Below are positions 51,319 through 59,732 of a stretch of DNA of 64,000 nucleotides, in pieces. The notes beneath the pieces were generated by a model. That model was not told the origin of the DNA. It saw nothing but the letters and a program-made list of their open reading frames with translations, and did no database searches. Origin of the DNA: Flavobacteriales bacterium (GTDB lineage: Bacteria; Bacteroidota; Bacteroidia; Flavobacteriales_F; PHOS-HE28); contig JACJZJ010000001.1 in NCBI GenBank assembly GCA_020635675.1, forward strand, positions 868,001-932,000, written 5' to 3'. How positions within the stretch are numbered: position 1 is the first letter of the stretch; the number at the start of each line of letters is the position of its first letter. A program made the position numbers and the translations under genes.

Positions 51319-52116
51319 CTACATGTTCGGAAAGACCACGCTGAGCACGTTGTTCAGCATGTGCAGGACGATCGGCACCCAGATGGAGCCACTGCGTGTG
51401 CGGGCATAACCGAGCACGACCCCCATGGGCAGCACGAGCAGCAGGATCGCCGCGGAATACTGCATGTGCATCAGGGTGAAGACACCGGCGGTAACGGCCA
51501 CGCTGATGTGCTCGTCGGTGATGTGCCGCATGGTGCCAAGGAAAAGACCGCGCAGGAGCGTCTCCTCGAAAAGGGCCGGCATGACCCCCACCCCGAACAG
51601 GAGCATCGGCAGGCTGTGGGCCGAACCGATCACCTCGTTCATGTAGTCGGACCGGAAGGAAGGAATGAAGGTGGCCAGGACCTCGATCACCGCCACCAGG
51701 GCGGCGAACGCCCCGGACCAGATGAACAGGGCACGGGGACGGAACATGCGGAAGCCGAGGAATGCCTTCCAGCCATCGCGCTTCCAAAGCTGAACAAAGA
51801 GCAGGGTCGCCAGGAAGCCGGCGAGACCGGACCAGAGCGAGGCAGCTGCGATGGCATCACCATCGGTCTGATGGTCCTGAAGCGCGGACAACAAGCCAGG
51901 GTCGCTGAGCGCTTCGCGCAACGATAGTGCGGACAGGTCCGGATCCGATCCGATCACATGAACGACGAAGACGCCGGATTGCACGATGAAGAAGAGCGTG
52001 AACACGGCAATGAAGACCGCCATACCTCGTGCGAAGCCGATGCCTGGTGGCAATGCGCGGTCCGCTTCGTTGGAGGGATCAGGGAATTGCGGTCCCGGAG
52101 CGGATGATGGTTCCAT
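51319..52116 (-). CDS. CPBP-family intramembrane glutamic protease (CAAX protease-like)
   Basis: 265 aa with about seven spans. The catalytic motifs of the Abi/CPBP family are intact: ALFEETLLRGLFLG, FTLMHMQY and LHMLNNVL. Substrates of such proteases in Bacteroidota are mostly unknown; they cleave within membranes and some act in bacteriocin immunity or protein maturation. The start overlaps the 3-prime end of hutI by 38 bp, so translation is probably coupled to the histidine pathway gene. Confidence 0.9.
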   Translation of the reverse strand: MEPSSAPGPQFPDPSNEADRALPPGIGFARGMAVFIAVFTLFFIVQSGVFVVHVIGSDPDLSALSLREALSDPGLLSALQDHQTDGDAIAAASLWSGLAGFLATLLFVQLWKRDGWKAFLGFRMFRPRALFIWSGAFAALVAVIEVLATFIPSFRSDYMNEVIGSAHSLPMLLFGVGVMPALFEETLLRGLFLGTMRHITDEHISVAVTAGVFTLMHMQYSAAILLLVLPMGVVLGYARTRSGSIWVPIVLHMLNNVLSVVFPNM

Positions 52117-53347
52117 CGATGATCACGGTATCGATATGATCGGTGCCGAATGCGTACGGCAGATAGGCCAGGGAGGGCACCGGTCGGGTGATGATCAGGC
52201 TCGCGTTCCGACCAACGGAGAGTGCGCCGAAATGATCCGACATGCCCATGGCGGAGGCGGCATTGATCGTCATCGCGTTCACCGCCTCCTCGGGCAGCAT
52301 GCGCAATTCGAGGCAGGCCAGCGAAAGGATGAAGTTCATATTGCCGCTCGGCGTGCTGCCGGGGTTGTGGTCGGTGGCCAGGGCCACGGGAAGTCCTGCG
52401 GTGATGAGGTCCCGCACCGGAGCGTATGGGATGTTCAGGAAAAAGGAGCAGGAGGGGAGTACCGTGGGGATCGTTCCGCTGCCGATGAGGGCATCGATGT
52501 CCTCGGGCCGCATGACCTCGAGGTGATCGACGCTCCACGCCTTGTTGGCCACGGCCGCCTGGATGCCGCCGATGCTGGTGAACTGGTTCACATGCACCTT
52601 GCCCGGCAGTCCATGCTCCGCCCCCGCCTGAAGGATTCGGTCCATTTCCTCCACGGTGTAATAATTGGTCTCGCAGAACACGTCCACATGATCGGCGAGA
52701 TGCTCCCGGGCCACCACCGGTATCAGTTCCTCGACGATCCGGTCGACCCACGCCTTCCGGTCGTTCATGAACTCCGGCGGGATCGCGTGCGCGGCCAGCA
52801 GCGTGGCCTTGATCCGAAGCGGAAGGGTCTCCCGCAACCGGGCGATCACATGGAGCATCTTCAGTTCGCTCTCCACCGTCAGGCCGTATCCGCTCTTGAT
52901 CTCCACCGCCACCGTGCCCTGCCGCATCATTTCCTCCAGCCGTTGTCGGGCCTGGTCGTAGAGGTCGTCGGCCGACATGTCGCGCAGTTTTCGCGCGCTG
53001 TTCAGGATGCCTCCACCCCGCGCCGCGATCTCCTGGTAGGAAAGGCCGTTGATGCGGTCCACGAACTCCTGCTCACGCGGTGCCGCGAAAACGGTGTGCG
53101 TATGTGGGTCGCACCAACCCGGCAGCACAAGTCGCCCCTCGGCTTCGATCACCGTGAGGTCGTTCCAGTCGGTCACGCCGGGAAAGTCGGTCATCGGCCC
53201 CATGCCCGTGATGCGACCGTTCTCCGCCTGCAGCCAGGCGTTCTCGATCAGGGGCAGATCCGCCATTTGCGCACCGGCCACACGACGTACCTCGGGAGCA
53301 TGCGTGCCCACGAGGGCCTTCGCGTTCTTGATCAGGATCCTTGGCAT
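52079..53347 (-). CDS. hutI: Imidazolonepropionase
   Basis: 422 aa, amidohydrolase fold. Metal site LVLPGWCDPHTHTVFA, plus EIKSGYGLTVESELKML, LAAHAIPPEF, VNQFTSIGG and ATDHNPGSTPSGNM. It hydrolyses imidazolone-5-propionate to formiminoglutamate, the substrate of the ftcD product. Start chosen as the ATG at 53347. A one-mismatch -7 element (CACCTTTG, complement of 53357-53364) lies 9 nt upstream. hutH and hutU are not in the window. Confidence 0.95.
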   Translation of the reverse strand: MPRILIKNAKALVGTHAPEVRRVAGAQMADLPLIENAWLQAENGRITGMGPMTDFPGVTDWNDLTVIEAEGRLVLPGWCDPHTHTVFAAPREQEFVDRINGLSYQEIAARGGGILNSARKLRDMSADDLYDQARQRLEEMMRQGTVAVEIKSGYGLTVESELKMLHVIARLRETLPLRIKATLLAAHAIPPEFMNDRKAWVDRIVEELIPVVAREHLADHVDVFCETNYYTVEEMDRILQAGAEHGLPGKVHVNQFTSIGGIQAAVANKAWSVDHLEVMRPEDIDALIGSGTIPTVLPSCSFFLNIPYAPVRDLITAGLPVALATDHNPGSTPSGNMNFILSLACLELRMLPEEAVNAMTINAASAMGMSDHFGALSVGRNASLIITRPVPSLAYLPYAFGTDHIDTVIIDGTIIRSGTAIP

Positions 53348-53460
53348 GCCAGGGCGCAAAGGTGGCAAGGATGATCGAAGATGAGGCCCCGTTCGCGAGT
53401 GCCGTGCCGATCACGGGTCGGGATCGCGCAACTTTGCGGTCCTCAGTTCGCAGAGAGCAT

Positions 53461-54594
53461 ATGCGCATCGGGATCGTTTGTTACCCCACGTTCGGCGGAA
53501 GCGGCGTGGTGGCCACCGAGCTGGGTATGGCCCTGGCCGAGAAGGGCCATACCGTGCACTTCATCACCTACGACCGGCCGGTGCGGTTGCGGGAAAGGGC
53601 CGGGCACGTGTTCTACCATGAGGTACGGGTGAGCGATTATCCGCTCTTCGACTACCAGCCCTACGAGCTCGTGCTCAGCAGCAAATTGGTCGACGTGGCG
53701 ATCTACGAAGGGCTCGATCTCGTTCATGTGCATTATGCGATCCCGCATGCCTCAGCCGCCTGGATGGCCCAGCAGATCCTCGCGTCGAAGGGGTTCCACC
53801 TGCCCTTCATCACCACGTTGCACGGTACGGACATCACCTTGGTCGGACGCGACCCCAGCTTCGAGCCGGTGATCACCTTCTCCATCGAGCGCAGCGATGC
53901 GGTGACGGCGGTCTCGGAAAGCCTGAAACGGGACACTTATGCGCACTTCCCCGTGAAGCGCGAGATCGAGGTCATCCCCAACTTCGTCTGCATCGATCAG
54001 TACCCCCAGGAGGCCGATCCGGAATTGCGCGCCCGTTATGCGCCCAAGGGAGAACGCCTGCTCGTGCACATCTCCAACTTCCGGCCGGTGAAACGGGTGG
54101 AGGACGTGGTGGGCGTGTTCCGGCGCGTGCGTGAAAAGCTGCCGGCGCGCCTGCTCCTGATCGGCGATGGGCCCGAACGACAGCGCATCGAGAACATGTG
54201 CCGCAGTGCCAACGACTGCCATGATATCCTTTTCCTCGGTAAGATGACCGGACCGGAGGAGGTGCTGCGTGTTTGCGATCTTTTCGTCCTCACAAGTGAC
54301 AGCGAGAGTTTCGGTCTGGCCGCGTTGGAGGCGATGGCCTGCCGCGTACCGGTGGTCAGCAACCATACCGGCGGCACGCCGGAGGTCGTGACCGATGGGG
54401 TGGGCGGATTGCTCAGTCCACTCGGCGACCTCGACAAGATGGCTGCCAACGCGGTCCGTATCCTGAAGGACGCCGGTGCGCTGGAAGGCTTCCGGAAAGG
54501 AGCCATGGTGGATGCGCGCCGATTCGACGTGAACGCGGTGCTGCCCCGGTACGAGGCGCTCTACGATCGGGTCGCGGGGAAGGTCACGGTCTGA
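53461..54594 (+). CDS. bshA: N-acetyl-alpha-D-glucosaminyl L-malate synthase
   Basis: 377 aa, GT4 glycosyltransferase. It shows the BshA-typical N-terminus IGIVCYPTFGGSGVVATELG, HVHYAIPHASAAWMA, FITTLHGTDITLVGRDPSF, and the donor site SESFGLAALEAMACRVPVV. It links N-acetylglucosamine to malate, the first step of bacillithiol synthesis. The other bsh genes are not here. Start at 53461 with CAACTTTG, one mismatch from a -7 element, at 53429-53436. Its stop overlaps the next start by one base (TGATG). Confidence 0.94.
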   Translation: MRIGIVCYPTFGGSGVVATELGMALAEKGHTVHFITYDRPVRLRERAGHVFYHEVRVSDYPLFDYQPYELVLSSKLVDVAIYEGLDLVHVHYAIPHASAAWMAQQILASKGFHLPFITTLHGTDITLVGRDPSFEPVITFSIERSDAVTAVSESLKRDTYAHFPVKREIEVIPNFVCIDQYPQEADPELRARYAPKGERLLVHISNFRPVKRVEDVVGVFRRVREKLPARLLLIGDGPERQRIENMCRSANDCHDILFLGKMTGPEEVLRVCDLFVLTSDSESFGLAALEAMACRVPVVSNHTGGTPEVVTDGVGGLLSPLGDLDKMAANAVRILKDAGALEGFRKGAMVDARRFDVNAVLPRYEALYDRVAGKVTV

Positions 54595-55172
54595 TGGAGT
54601 TCCTTTCCCCACGGGTCAGCATCGAACGGTCCAAGGACCGTCTGTCGGTGGTCATCAGTGCCCGCCTCCCCAAGTGGCAGGAGACGCTCCTGGTCGCCTG
54701 GTTCCTGGCGTGGCTGCTCTCCGGTGGCTACATCTTTTACAGCTACCTGCACCTGCCGCATGGCGGTCTGCGGCAATACCTGCTCGTATTCCTTGCGTTC
54801 TGGGCCTATTTCGCCCTGCGGATCGGAAAGGCCGTCGCCTGGCGGTTGAAGGGCTTCGAATCCTGGCGGCTCAAGGGCGGTGTGTTCACGTTGAAGAACA
54901 GCATCTTCGGACTCGGTAAGGCGCGCGACCATTTCGTGGAGAACATCCAGGACCTCGGTCCCCTTGGGCGGAACGAAAGGTCGCTGAAATGGCAGATCAA
55001 TGAGAGCTTCTGGGTGATCGGTGGGGAAAGGCTCGTGTTCACCGATCGAGGCCGGAAATTCGGCTTTGGCAAGGGATTGAACGATAAGGAGGTCGGCGCG
55101 CTTCTACCGTTGCTGGAGCATGCCATGCATCGGGAACGGGGGCGGGCCGAACAACCCGCCGGTCAGCCCTGA
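54594..55172 (+). CDS. Two-span membrane protein, PH-like C-terminus
   Basis: 192 aa. A short cytoplasmic N-terminus is followed by two membrane spans (about 28-50 and 60-82) and a C-terminal beta-rich region (about 88-180, LKGGVFTLKNSIFGLGKARDHF ... LVFTDRGRKFGFGKGL) that looks like a bacterial PH-type domain. Translationally coupled to bshA by a one-base overlap, but nothing in it points to bacillithiol chemistry. Ten bases of its 3-prime end overlap the convergent CoA-transferase gene. Function unknown. Confidence 0.7.
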   Translation: MEFLSPRVSIERSKDRLSVVISARLPKWQETLLVAWFLAWLLSGGYIFYSYLHLPHGGLRQYLLVFLAFWAYFALRIGKAVAWRLKGFESWRLKGGVFTLKNSIFGLGKARDHFVENIQDLGPLGRNERSLKWQINESFWVIGGERLVFTDRGRKFGFGKGLNDKEVGALLPLLEHAMHRERGRAEQPAGQP

Positions 55173-56233
55173 TCCCGTTCGATCCGGAAGGCATTCCCGC
55201 TGATCCTGCGGGTGGGCACGCCATCGATCGAGCTTTCCAAGGTCATCCGCCGCGCGACCGGTGTCCGCATCACGTTATCCATGGAGCGGACCTCCCCGGC
55301 AGGTACACCGGCTCGCATCAGCGCGTGCATGAGCGCACCGAGGTCGCGTCCGGAAATGGCAGGCACCAGCGAACTGTTGAGGGCCGGGCGATGCGCGACG
55401 CGGTCGGCGTTGGTCAGGAAGCGCGGATCCGAAGCCAGCAGCGGCAGCTCGAGCACATCGCACAATGCCTTGAACTGTGCATCACTGCCAACGGCCAGTA
55501 CGAGCGTGCCACCGTCCGCGCAATGGAAGAGCTCACCGTACGGCGCGATGTTCGGGTGGAGCGTTCCCAACGGTCCCGGAACATGGCCGGTCATCAGGTA
55601 GTTGCTCGCCTGGTTGATCAGCCCGGTGAGCGCGGCCTCTTCCAGTGACACTTCCACATAGGCCCCGATCCCATCGCGATCACGCTCCCACAGGGCCAGT
55701 AGCAGTCCTTCCTTCAACTGATGGGCCGCGAGTACATCGATCATGGCGATGGGCAGCTTGGCCGGATGTTCAGGACCGGTACCTGTCATGCTGATGTAGC
55801 CCGACTCGGCCTGAAGCACCACATCGAACGCCGGACGATCGGATGCGACATATCCCCGGATATGTCCGTGCACGAGCGTTGGATTGATCGTCCTGAGGCG
55901 ATCGCGTTGCAGCCCGAGTTTCTCCGCGTCATCCGGAAGATGGTTCGTGATCAACACATCCGTCGAGCGCACCAGGTCATCGAACCGGGCACGGCCGGCA
56001 GGCGTCGTCAGGTCCAACAACACATGCTCCTTGCCCCAGTTCACGCTGCTGAAATAGGCGCTCACCATGGAGTCGGGCTCCTCTTCGGGAAGTTTCCAAC
56101 GACGCGTGGCGTCCCCTCCGGTCCTTTGGTTCTCCACCTTGGTCACCTGCGCGCCAAGCTCGGCGAAGAACATGCCCACGGACGGACCGGCGAGGATCCC
56201 CGCGGTCTCCAGGACGCGGATGTGGGGCAGCAT
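55163..56233 (-). CDS. Class III CoA-transferase (CaiB/BaiF family)
   Basis: 356 aa from the ATG at 56233 (MLPHIRVLETAGILAGPSVG); the open frame continues 29 codons further upstream without family sequence. Family landmarks: MFFAELGAQVTKVENQRTGGDATR, VLLDLTTPAGRARFDDLV, and the catalytic Asp region LPIAMIDVLAAHQLKEGLL. These enzymes move CoA between carboxylic acids through an aspartyl-CoA intermediate; the acid pair is unknown here. It stands alone between the bshA gene pair and osmC. Confidence 0.88.
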   Translation of the reverse strand: MLPHIRVLETAGILAGPSVGMFFAELGAQVTKVENQRTGGDATRRWKLPEEEPDSMVSAYFSSVNWGKEHVLLDLTTPAGRARFDDLVRSTDVLITNHLPDDAEKLGLQRDRLRTINPTLVHGHIRGYVASDRPAFDVVLQAESGYISMTGTGPEHPAKLPIAMIDVLAAHQLKEGLLLALWERDRDGIGAYVEVSLEEAALTGLINQASNYLMTGHVPGPLGTLHPNIAPYGELFHCADGGTLVLAVGSDAQFKALCDVLELPLLASDPRFLTNADRVAHRPALNSSLVPAISGRDLGALMHALMRAGVPAGEVRSMDNVMRTPVARRMTLESSIDGVPTRRISGNAFRIERDQG

Positions 56234-56365
56234 GTGGCGAAGGTAGAAGTGCGTGTTCTTGTGGTGCGGCCCGACATCGGCGACAGGGTCGTTCCACCGA
56301 TACGGTCGGGGCGGAGACACGTGTGACGATCTTTGTACACTTGATCAGGAACAAAGTCGACCAAC

Positions 56366-56806
56366 ATGCCACTGAACAGAAAGGCCACGGCCACGTGGAG
56401 CGGGACCGGAAAGGAAGGAACCGGGCACATCAGCAGTACCAGCGGAGCCCTTGATGGGATCCCGCATACTTTCAAGACGCGTTTCGAGAACGCGGACGGA
56501 AAGGCCGGCACGAATCCTGAGGAATTGATCGCAGCGGCGCTTGCAAGCTGCTTCACCATGAAGCTCAGCTTTGTGTTGAACGCCGCCGGATCGGTACCGG
56601 ACCTGCTGACCTGCGTGGCCACCGTGGCCATGGACAAGGTGGGGGACGGAATGGGCGTGGTCGGTATCCATCTGGAACTGGAAGGCCGTGTGCCGGGGCT
56701 GGATGAGACCAAGTTCAAGGCCCTTGGCGAGGAAGCGAAGAGGGAATGTCCGATCGGTCGACTTTTACGGTCGGTACCCATTACGCTGGACGCCAGATTG
56801 GTCTGA
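56366..56806 (+). CDS. osmC: OsmC/Ohr-type peroxiredoxin
   Basis: 146 aa. Peroxidatic and resolving cysteines sit in LAASCFTMKLSF and EAKRECPIGRLLRS, with TNPEELIAAALA before the first, as in OsmC rather than Ohr. It reduces organic hydroperoxides. GATCTTTG (56328-56335), one mismatch from the -7 consensus, lies 30 nt upstream. Divergent from the CoA-transferase gene; followed by a strong hairpin shared with the tRNA-Leu transcript. Confidence 0.92.
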   Translation: MPLNRKATATWSGTGKEGTGHISSTSGALDGIPHTFKTRFENADGKAGTNPEELIAAALASCFTMKLSFVLNAAGSVPDLLTCVATVAMDKVGDGMGVVGIHLELEGRVPGLDETKFKALGEEAKRECPIGRLLRSVPITLDARLV

Positions 56807-56884
56807 ACGTGCTCTCCCGTAACGGGGGCGTAGTTCGCACGATCCAGAAGGGACCCCACCACCGATGCGGTGGATGTTCAAAGC

Positions 56885-56913
56885 AGAACGCCCGCCACCA
56901 TGGCGGGCGTTCT
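56885..56913. terminator. Bidirectional hairpin terminator between osmC and tRNA-Leu
   Basis: A perfect 13-bp stem (56885-56897 with 56901-56913) with a 3-nt loop, downstream of both osmC (+) and tRNA-Leu (-). Confidence 0.8.
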
Positions 56914-56918
56914 CAGGG

Positions 56919-57002
56919 TGCCCAGGACTGGACTCGAACCAGCACGCCGGTTAAGGCACTACCCCCTCAAAGTAGCGTGTCTACCAATTTCACCACCTGG
57001 GC
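56919..57002 (-). tRNA. tRNA-Leu(GAG)
   Basis: 84 nt, class II tRNA. Acceptor GCCCAGG pairs with CCTGGGC, discriminator A; anticodon loop TTGAGGG gives GAG; long variable arm; T-loop TTCGAGT. CCA is not encoded (the genome has CCC there). A perfect -7 element (TATATTTG, complement of 57033-57040) lies upstream. Confidence 0.95.
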
Positions 57003-57032
57003 GGATGGGTCGCACCGCATCAACGAGGGGCG

Positions 57033-57040
57033 CAAATATA
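57033..57040 (-). promoter_or_regulatory. Perfect -7 element TATATTTG for tRNA-Leu
   Basis: Complement is an exact TAnnTTTG match 30 nt upstream of the tRNA 5-prime end. Confidence 0.6.
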
Positions 57041-57068
57041 ACGGGACCATCGGGTCCGTCGGGCAAAG

Positions 57069-57090
57069 AAAAAGGGGGCGTTGAGCCCCC
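57069..57090 (-). terminator. Intrinsic terminator of the short T9SS cargo gene
   Basis: Read on the minus strand: a 6-bp GGGGGC/GCCCCC stem with a 5-nt loop, followed by TTTTTCTTT, 25 bp beyond the stop at 57115. Confidence 0.9.
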
Positions 57091-57114
57091 TCCTTCAAAG
57101 CGTGGTCGGGTGGG

Positions 57115-57561
57115 TCAGTGCCTGCCTGTGAAATGGTCCTTGACGACCTTTTTCTGAAGGTAGGGCTCCATGTTGTCGTCGTACACCGTCAGCACGTACG
57201 TGCCAGAGGGGAGGTTCGCCGTGTTCACGGTCATGATGGGTTGATACGGCGTATTCTGGGAGAGCAACAGACCGAGGACGGAATGTGACAGTTGGATGCG
57301 TGCGATGATGCAGTTCGGGATCGGCACCTGAACGTTCAGCACGTTCTGGAACGGGTTGGGATACACGTGCACGGCATTGTTCGTCGAGCCCAGCCCACCT
57401 GACAGTCCGCCGCTCTTTTCCACGCCCTCGGGAGCGATACCGGGCGCGCGATCGTTCCCTTCGGTGACCGTGGATTGGGCCTGTACGGCACAGGTCGCGC
57501 CGAAAAGCATGACCACCAGGAGCAGTCGGGGCTTGAGGATCACGTTGTACATCTTCTTCAT
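57115..57561 (-). CDS. Short secreted protein with T9SS sorting domain
   Basis: 148 aa. A signal peptide (MKKMYNVILKPRLLLVVMLFGATCAVQAQ) and a roughly 40-residue linker lead straight into a T9SS type A domain (VYPNPFQNVLNVQVPIP ... NLPSGTYVLTVYDDN). So little lies between signal and sorting domain that the mature protein may be only a small surface peptide or scaffold. No other domain seen. Own promoter not certain; a strong terminator follows. Confidence 0.8.
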   Translation of the reverse strand: MKKMYNVILKPRLLLVVMLFGATCAVQAQSTVTEGNDRAPGIAPEGVEKSGGLSGGLGSTNNAVHVYPNPFQNVLNVQVPIPNCIIARIQLSHSVLGLLLSQNTPYQPIMTVNTANLPSGTYVLTVYDDNMEPYLQKKVVKDHFTGRH

Positions 57562-57814
57562 GCGTAGCGGGAGGTTTTGTCCTATTCGGCTCGGAAGTTC
57601 AACAACACGTCAGTAACGTGGTCGGTGAAGATAGTGAACACGACCGTCGCACACCAGGACCAGGAGATGGCCGACGCTGGGGATCTTATCGAAGGTCATT
57701 GCCTTCATCTCCTACAACTACCGGTCAGGCTATGAAAAATGCCCGTTCGTCGAACACATGGGATCGTGGAGATCTCGCACACCCGCATTTGGACAGGACC
57801 AGGACCGGAACGAA
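57562..57814. other. Gap of about 250 bp without a confident gene
   Basis: Between the short T9SS cargo gene and the tRNA-Lys terminator. A 32-codon frame exists on the minus strand (57610-57708) with GGAG before its start, but codon content gives no support. A -7-like TATCTTCA (complement of 57626-57633) could serve the downstream gene at 57561. Nothing else is recognisable. Confidence 0.4.
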
Positions 57815-57840
57815 GAAGCCCCTCCTGCAGGAGAGGCTTC
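57815..57840 (-). terminator. Hairpin terminator after tRNA-Lys
   Basis: Stem GAAGCC-CTCC with GGAG-GGCTTC, one C-A mismatch, TGCA loop, immediately 3-prime of tRNA-Lys on the minus strand. Confidence 0.65.
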
Positions 57841-57842
57841 CG

Positions 57843-57915
57843 TGACCCCGCCGGGGCTCGAACCCGGGACCCCAACATTAAAAGTGTTGTGCTCTACCAA
57901 CTGAGCTACAGGGTC
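57843..57915 (-). tRNA. tRNA-Lys(TTT)
   Basis: 73 nt. Acceptor GACCCTG with CGGGGTC, discriminator A; anticodon stem CAACA/TGTTG with loop CTTTTAA, anticodon TTT; T-loop TTCGAGC. CCA not encoded. A perfect -7 element (TACATTTG, complement of 57947-57954) lies 31 nt upstream. Confidence 0.96.
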
Positions 57916-57946
57916 ATCCTTGATGCAAGGATCGCCGTTGGGGCTG

Positions 57947-57954
57947 CAAATGTA
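57947..57954 (-). promoter_or_regulatory. Perfect -7 element TACATTTG for tRNA-Lys
   Basis: Complement is an exact TAnnTTTG match upstream of tRNA-Lys(TTT). Confidence 0.6.
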
Positions 57955-57984
57955 ATCACCTACCACCAACCGGGGAGCGCCCGT

Positions 57985-59154
57985 CTATTTCTTGTCGATG
58001 ACCGGATGCCGTTCGAATGGCGCGTTGCGATCGAAGAGATAGCGGTAGGTGGCCATCGTGCGGTAGTTCACCGCGTCCAGGTTCTGGCACACCTTGATCA
58101 TGCGGGGATTGAAGTCGCCGATCCAGGTCAGCACGGTATCGCGGTAGATACCCGTATCCACGATGGTCTGCTCGGCATGGACGATCATCGCCCCTTCCAG
58201 TCCCTTGCCTTGGAACTCCTTGGCCACGCCGAACACGATCCCGGTCATGGTCTTCACTGTCCCACGCCATTTGTGCCAAAGGAATTTCAGCTTGCCCAGC
58301 CAGTTCAGGTCCCCGTTCACGTATCGGAAGATCTCGTTCAATTCCGGCAGGCTGATGTAGAAGGCGACGGGTTTGTCCTTGTGATCGACCCAGATGAGGA
58401 TCCGCGGGTCCATCACGGGCTTCATCGCCTTAATGATCTTCAGGGCGGAGGCCTGTTCCATGGGTTTGAAATTGTCATGGTCCACCCAGGCCGCATTGTA
58501 TACCGTTCGGAAGTCCTCTGCGAGTTCCGTGATGCGCTTCCCCTTCGCATCACGGATCCGGAAGTCGGGGTCGTTCGTCAATTGGTTGAACTTGCGCCAG
58601 AAGATCGGTTGGGCGCGCACCGACATGCTGCGCTTGAAGAACAGCTGCTTGTAGTATTCCAGGAAACCATAGGTCTCGAAGAGCCGCTGGTAGTAAGGCG
58701 GATTGTAATTGACCCCGTAGATCGGCGGATCGGTGAAGTTTTCGATCAGGAGTCCCCAGAACATGTTCTTCTCCCCGAAGTTGATCGGCCCGTCCATGGC
58801 CATCATGCCCCTGCTCGAGAGCCACTCCCGTGCGGTGTCGAACAGCAGGTCGGCGGCACGCTGGTCATCGATGCATTCGAAGAACCCGACCCCCCCCGTG
58901 GGCTGCTTTTCGGTGGCGGAGGTCTTCGGATTGATGAAGGCGGCGATCCTGCCGATCGGCCGACCGTTCGCGTCCTCCAGGATCCAGCGCTTTGCGGCAC
59001 CCTCCTTGAACAGTTTGTTCCGCTTCGGGTCGAACACCTTCTCCACATCCTGCTTCAGGTGCGGGATCCAATTGGCGTCGTTCGCGTAGATGCTCCCGGG
59101 CAGGCGCATCCAGTCGCGTACGAGCTTGGGGTCGCTGGCTTCCTTGATCCTCAT
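57985..59154 (-). CDS. GNAT-like acyltransferase (YghO-type)
   Basis: 389 aa. The N-terminal part (PGSIYANDANWIPHLKQDVEKVFDPKRN) and the C-terminal segment FGVAKEFQGKGLEGAMIVHAEQTI, with an acetyl-CoA-loop-like G-x-G, are typical of the large GNAT-like proteins related to E. coli YghO. A conserved GFFECIDD and GPINFGEKNMFWGLLIENF block lies between them. Substrate unknown; a role in lipid or amino-acid conjugate metabolism has been suggested for relatives but cannot be shown here. Confidence 0.75.
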   Translation of the reverse strand: MRIKEASDPKLVRDWMRLPGSIYANDANWIPHLKQDVEKVFDPKRNKLFKEGAAKRWILEDANGRPIGRIAAFINPKTSATEKQPTGGVGFFECIDDQRAADLLFDTAREWLSSRGMMAMDGPINFGEKNMFWGLLIENFTDPPIYGVNYNPPYYQRLFETYGFLEYYKQLFFKRSMSVRAQPIFWRKFNQLTNDPDFRIRDAKGKRITELAEDFRTVYNAAWVDHDNFKPMEQASALKIIKAMKPVMDPRILIWVDHKDKPVAFYISLPELNEIFRYVNGDLNWLGKLKFLWHKWRGTVKTMTGIVFGVAKEFQGKGLEGAMIVHAEQTIVDTGIYRDTVLTWIGDFNPRMIKVCQNLDAVNYRTMATYRYLFDRNAPFERHPVIDKK

Positions 59155-59216
59155 GAACCGGTCGGCAAAGTAAATGGCGTCATGGCCGAAGATGCGATCC
59201 TCCGCAAATTCGCGGT

Positions 59217-59732
59217 ATGCGCGTCGCTCTGATCGGTTTCATGTGCAGTGGAAAAACGACCGTGGGCCGGATCCTGGCCAGGCAGGCGGAAGTGCCGTTC
59301 ACCGACCTGGACCGGTGTATCGAGGAACGCATCGGTCCGATCACGCCCTACTTCGCTGCGCATGGTGAAGAGGCGTTCCGAGCGGTGGAGCATGCGGTCT
59401 TGGGGGAGGTGCTGGCGCGTGACGGAGCGCTCGTCCTGGCGACCGGTGGAGGAACGCCGCTCCATGCCGACAATCTGGAGCGGCTTCAGGGCTGGGGCGA
59501 GGTCGTTCTTCTGAAGCCTTCGTTCGAGGTGCTCCTGCATCGGATCGAACGTACGGGGGGCGATCGTCCACAGCTTTTCGGGTTGAAAGGGAAGGCCCTG
59601 CATGAACGGGTCCGGGACCTATGGAACGGCAGGGAGCGCGTGTATGACCGGGCCGATCGCGCGGTGGACGCCGACGATGCACCCGACCGCGTGGCCGAGC
59701 GGATCCTTGACGAGTTGGGTCAGCTCAGGTGA
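59217..59732 (+). CDS. aroK: Shikimate kinase
   Basis: 171 aa. P-loop IGFMCSGKTTVGRILA, shikimate-binding DLDRCIEERIG, FRAVEHAVL, the ATGGGTPL loop and the lid around GDRPQLFG. It phosphorylates shikimate in the aromatic amino-acid pathway. Thirteen bases of its 3-prime end overlap the convergent PyrR-like gene. Confidence 0.94.
   Translation: MRVALIGFMCSGKTTVGRILARQAEVPFTDLDRCIEERIGPITPYFAAHGEEAFRAVEHAVLGEVLARDGALVLATGGGTPLHADNLERLQGWGEVVLLKPSFEVLLHRIERTGGDRPQLFGLKGKALHERVRDLWNGRERVYDRADRAVDADDAPDRVAERILDELGQLR

Noticed and set aside
51272..51787. Upstream extension of the ftcD frame
   Set aside because: It overlaps the CPBP protease gene in another frame and precedes a perfect -7 element; formiminotransferase homology begins at 51271.
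57610..57708. 32-codon minus-strand frame with GGAG near its start
   Set aside because: No conserved features or codon signal, and Shine-Dalgarno sequences are weak evidence in Bacteroidota.
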